Below, in pieces: positions 63,005-64,000 of a stretch of DNA of 64,000 nucleotides. Position numbers and translations under genes: made by a program. Under the pieces are notes generated by a model that saw only the letters and a program-made list of their open reading frames with translations, was not told the DNA's origin and did not search any database. This DNA comes from Pseudomonadota bacterium. GTDB taxonomy: Bacteria > Desulfobacterota > Desulfobacteria > Desulfobacterales > Desulfolunaceae. The first letter of the stretch is position 1. The number at the start of each line of letters is the position of its first letter. Location of the stretch: contig JAHIRD010000082.1 in the NCBI GenBank assembly GCA_018818835.1, positions 1 to 64,000 on the forward strand, written 5' to 3'.

Positions 63005-63480
63005 GAACGCTCCTGCAATAATGTTTCCTGAAGAGTAATGAGTGTAAATTTAATGGTTAATAATTAAATCAACATTCCTTGTCAAGGAATTTATGGATTA
63101 ATTTGTGATTTTTTCAGATTATAGAGATGGAGGCATTATGTTTATTCTTCAGGCACCACAACCAATTTTCCTATCTTTCTGTTTCTTCGTGTTCAACGGC
63201 CAACGGGAGCGGGTGGCTGGAAAAATGTATTCGTCCCAAGCCGGAGCCTGGAAACGAGTGGGACTTACCCCGTGAACAAATACCTCAATTATTTTATGGA
63301 ACTTTTTTTAAAAATATGCAATTTTACCCATAATCAAGGGTTTATCGTGAAAAATCAGTCCGACAGGTTCCGGCTGATATATTTTTTCTCGCATCACTAT
63401 GTCTTATTATAAAACATCACTATGTCTTATTACAAAAATTGATCATCCATTTTAGTCCGGACAAAAAAAGGAAGATAACA
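63005..63480. other. Intergenic region with repeat fragments
   Basis: Includes the promoter side of the Hcp-toxin gene (AT-rich, about 63040-63120), a TTCTTCGTGTTCAACGGCCA...GGGAGCGGGTGG repeat (about 63183-63214), and a CGTCCCAAGCCGGAGCCTGG palindrome piece (about 63229-63255). The direct duplication CATCACTATGTCTTATTA occurs at about 63393 and 63415. AAGGAAG precedes the ATG at 63481. No gene is visible. Confidence 0.55.
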
Positions 63481-63969
63481 ATGAACAGTATACTAAAAAA
63501 AACCGTGCTCACACTCCTCAGTATTTTATGTATTTCTGGCTGCACAAACGTTGCCACAGACAACAGTGACGATATTGATGCATTAAAAGCACATATGATT
63601 AAAAGTGACTCATCGATTAAAATTAATCCCATGGCCGAAACAGTAGCCAGCCTTATTGCAGATCCGACCCAGCAGCAAGAGATGCTTGACGAGGCAAAAG
63701 CACGATACGCCCAAATGGATATCAAGGATATCTATCTTGTGACCGGTGCCACATTCGAAAGCAATGAGACTGTTATTGGATCATTGGTTCATTTTAATAA
63801 AAAACTGACCCTTGATGAAGCCAAAGCGCAACTGGCAAAAGATGAGACGTTTAAAGACCAGCTCGTGGGAGTTTTCATGAATGGAAATTTTGCATTTTCA
63901 GTCGCGACACTGGATGGAAAAACAGTGACTCCGAAATCTGTTATCACCGCCTTTACAAATTTCAATTAA
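63481..63969 (+). CDS. Small lipoprotein of unknown function
   Basis: A 162-residue protein from ATG 63481 (AAGGAAG upstream; the frame extends 14 codons further without a site). It has a lipoprotein signal (MNSILKKTVLTLLSILCISGC, lipobox ISGC). The mature part is charged and helical (DDIDALKAHMIKSDS, QQQEMLDEAKARYAQMD), followed by a beta-rich C-terminus ('VFMNGNFAFSVATLDGKTVTPKSVITAF'). I recognise no family. It is the last gene in the window and has no visible partner. Confidence 0.75.
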   Translation: MNSILKKTVLTLLSILCISGCTNVATDNSDDIDALKAHMIKSDSSIKINPMAETVASLIADPTQQQEMLDEAKARYAQMDIKDIYLVTGATFESNETVIGSLVHFNKKLTLDEAKAQLAKDETFKDQLVGVFMNGNFAFSVATLDGKTVTPKSVITAFTNFN

Positions 63970-64000
63970 CCGCTGGGGATTCATTGGTTAACGAATCTGT

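Overview
The window looks like a chromosomal segment of an anaerobic, respiratory Desulfobacterota bacterium, probably of the Desulfobacterales. This is an inference. It rests on the mix of a periplasmic molybdoenzyme, a Rieske/cytochrome b complex, a multihaem cytochrome c, FmdE, paired acyl-CoA dehydrogenases and a CoA-transferase, and on many short dispersed palindromic repeats between genes. No sulfate-reduction, rRNA or tRNA gene is visible to prove it.

Layout. (1) 1-4.0 kb: a repeat-rich, decayed region with the 5' end of a probable group II intron at the left edge, small ORFs, a MITE-like element and an HD-hydrolase remnant. (2) 4.0-9.3 kb: a MerR regulator, two MoeA paralogues (the first divergent in its active-site motifs) and an SDR gene bracketed by 160-bp direct repeats. 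(3) 9.6-24.3 kb: the centrepiece, all on the minus strand. Read in transcription order it holds a small membrane protein, a Rieske protein, a two-cluster ferredoxin-like protein, MobA, and the alpha, gamma and beta subunits of a type II DMSO-reductase-family enzyme (ethylbenzene dehydrogenase / alkane C2-hydroxylase / steroid C25 dehydrogenase-like). These are followed by a TorD-type chaperone, a split cytochrome b, an eight-haem cytochrome c and a parallel beta-helix lipoprotein. (4) 24.9-29.6 kb, plus strand: FmdE-like protein, MoaA, TatA and two acyl-CoA dehydrogenases, one lacking the usual catalytic glutamate. Regions 2-4 read as one module: cofactor synthesis, Tat export, a periplasmic Mo-hydroxylase, its electron path to quinone, and possibly beta-oxidation of the product.

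(5) 29.9-33.2 kb: a 1089-residue lipoprotein with no recognisable family. (6) 33.7-41.4 kb: a compact set with a sulfotransferase-like protein, an SRPBCC protein, a KAS III-like enzyme with Asn in place of the catalytic His, a ThDP enzyme, a B12-binding radical SAM protein and, on the other strand, an HHxxxDG acyltransferase/condensation protein. It resembles an undescribed biosynthetic cluster. (7) 41.7-47.6 kb: an acetyl-CoA hydrolase/transferase with a clear terminator, a NarL-type two-component system whose kinase start is preceded by a G11 tract, and a periplasmic binding protein. (8) 48-59.5 kb: an orphan protein, a secreted subtilase fused to a phospholipase C/P1-nuclease-like domain, and a 1739-residue pseudokinase-AAA-GAF-SpoIIE regulator. 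(9) 59.9-63 kb: a type VI Hcp-toxin fusion with a candidate immunity gene, plus a duplicated, rearranged copy in which toxin and immunity tail have been fused. A small lipoprotein closes the window.

Starts were chosen by Shine-Dalgarno spacing where possible. No homology search was run; family calls come from reading motifs.
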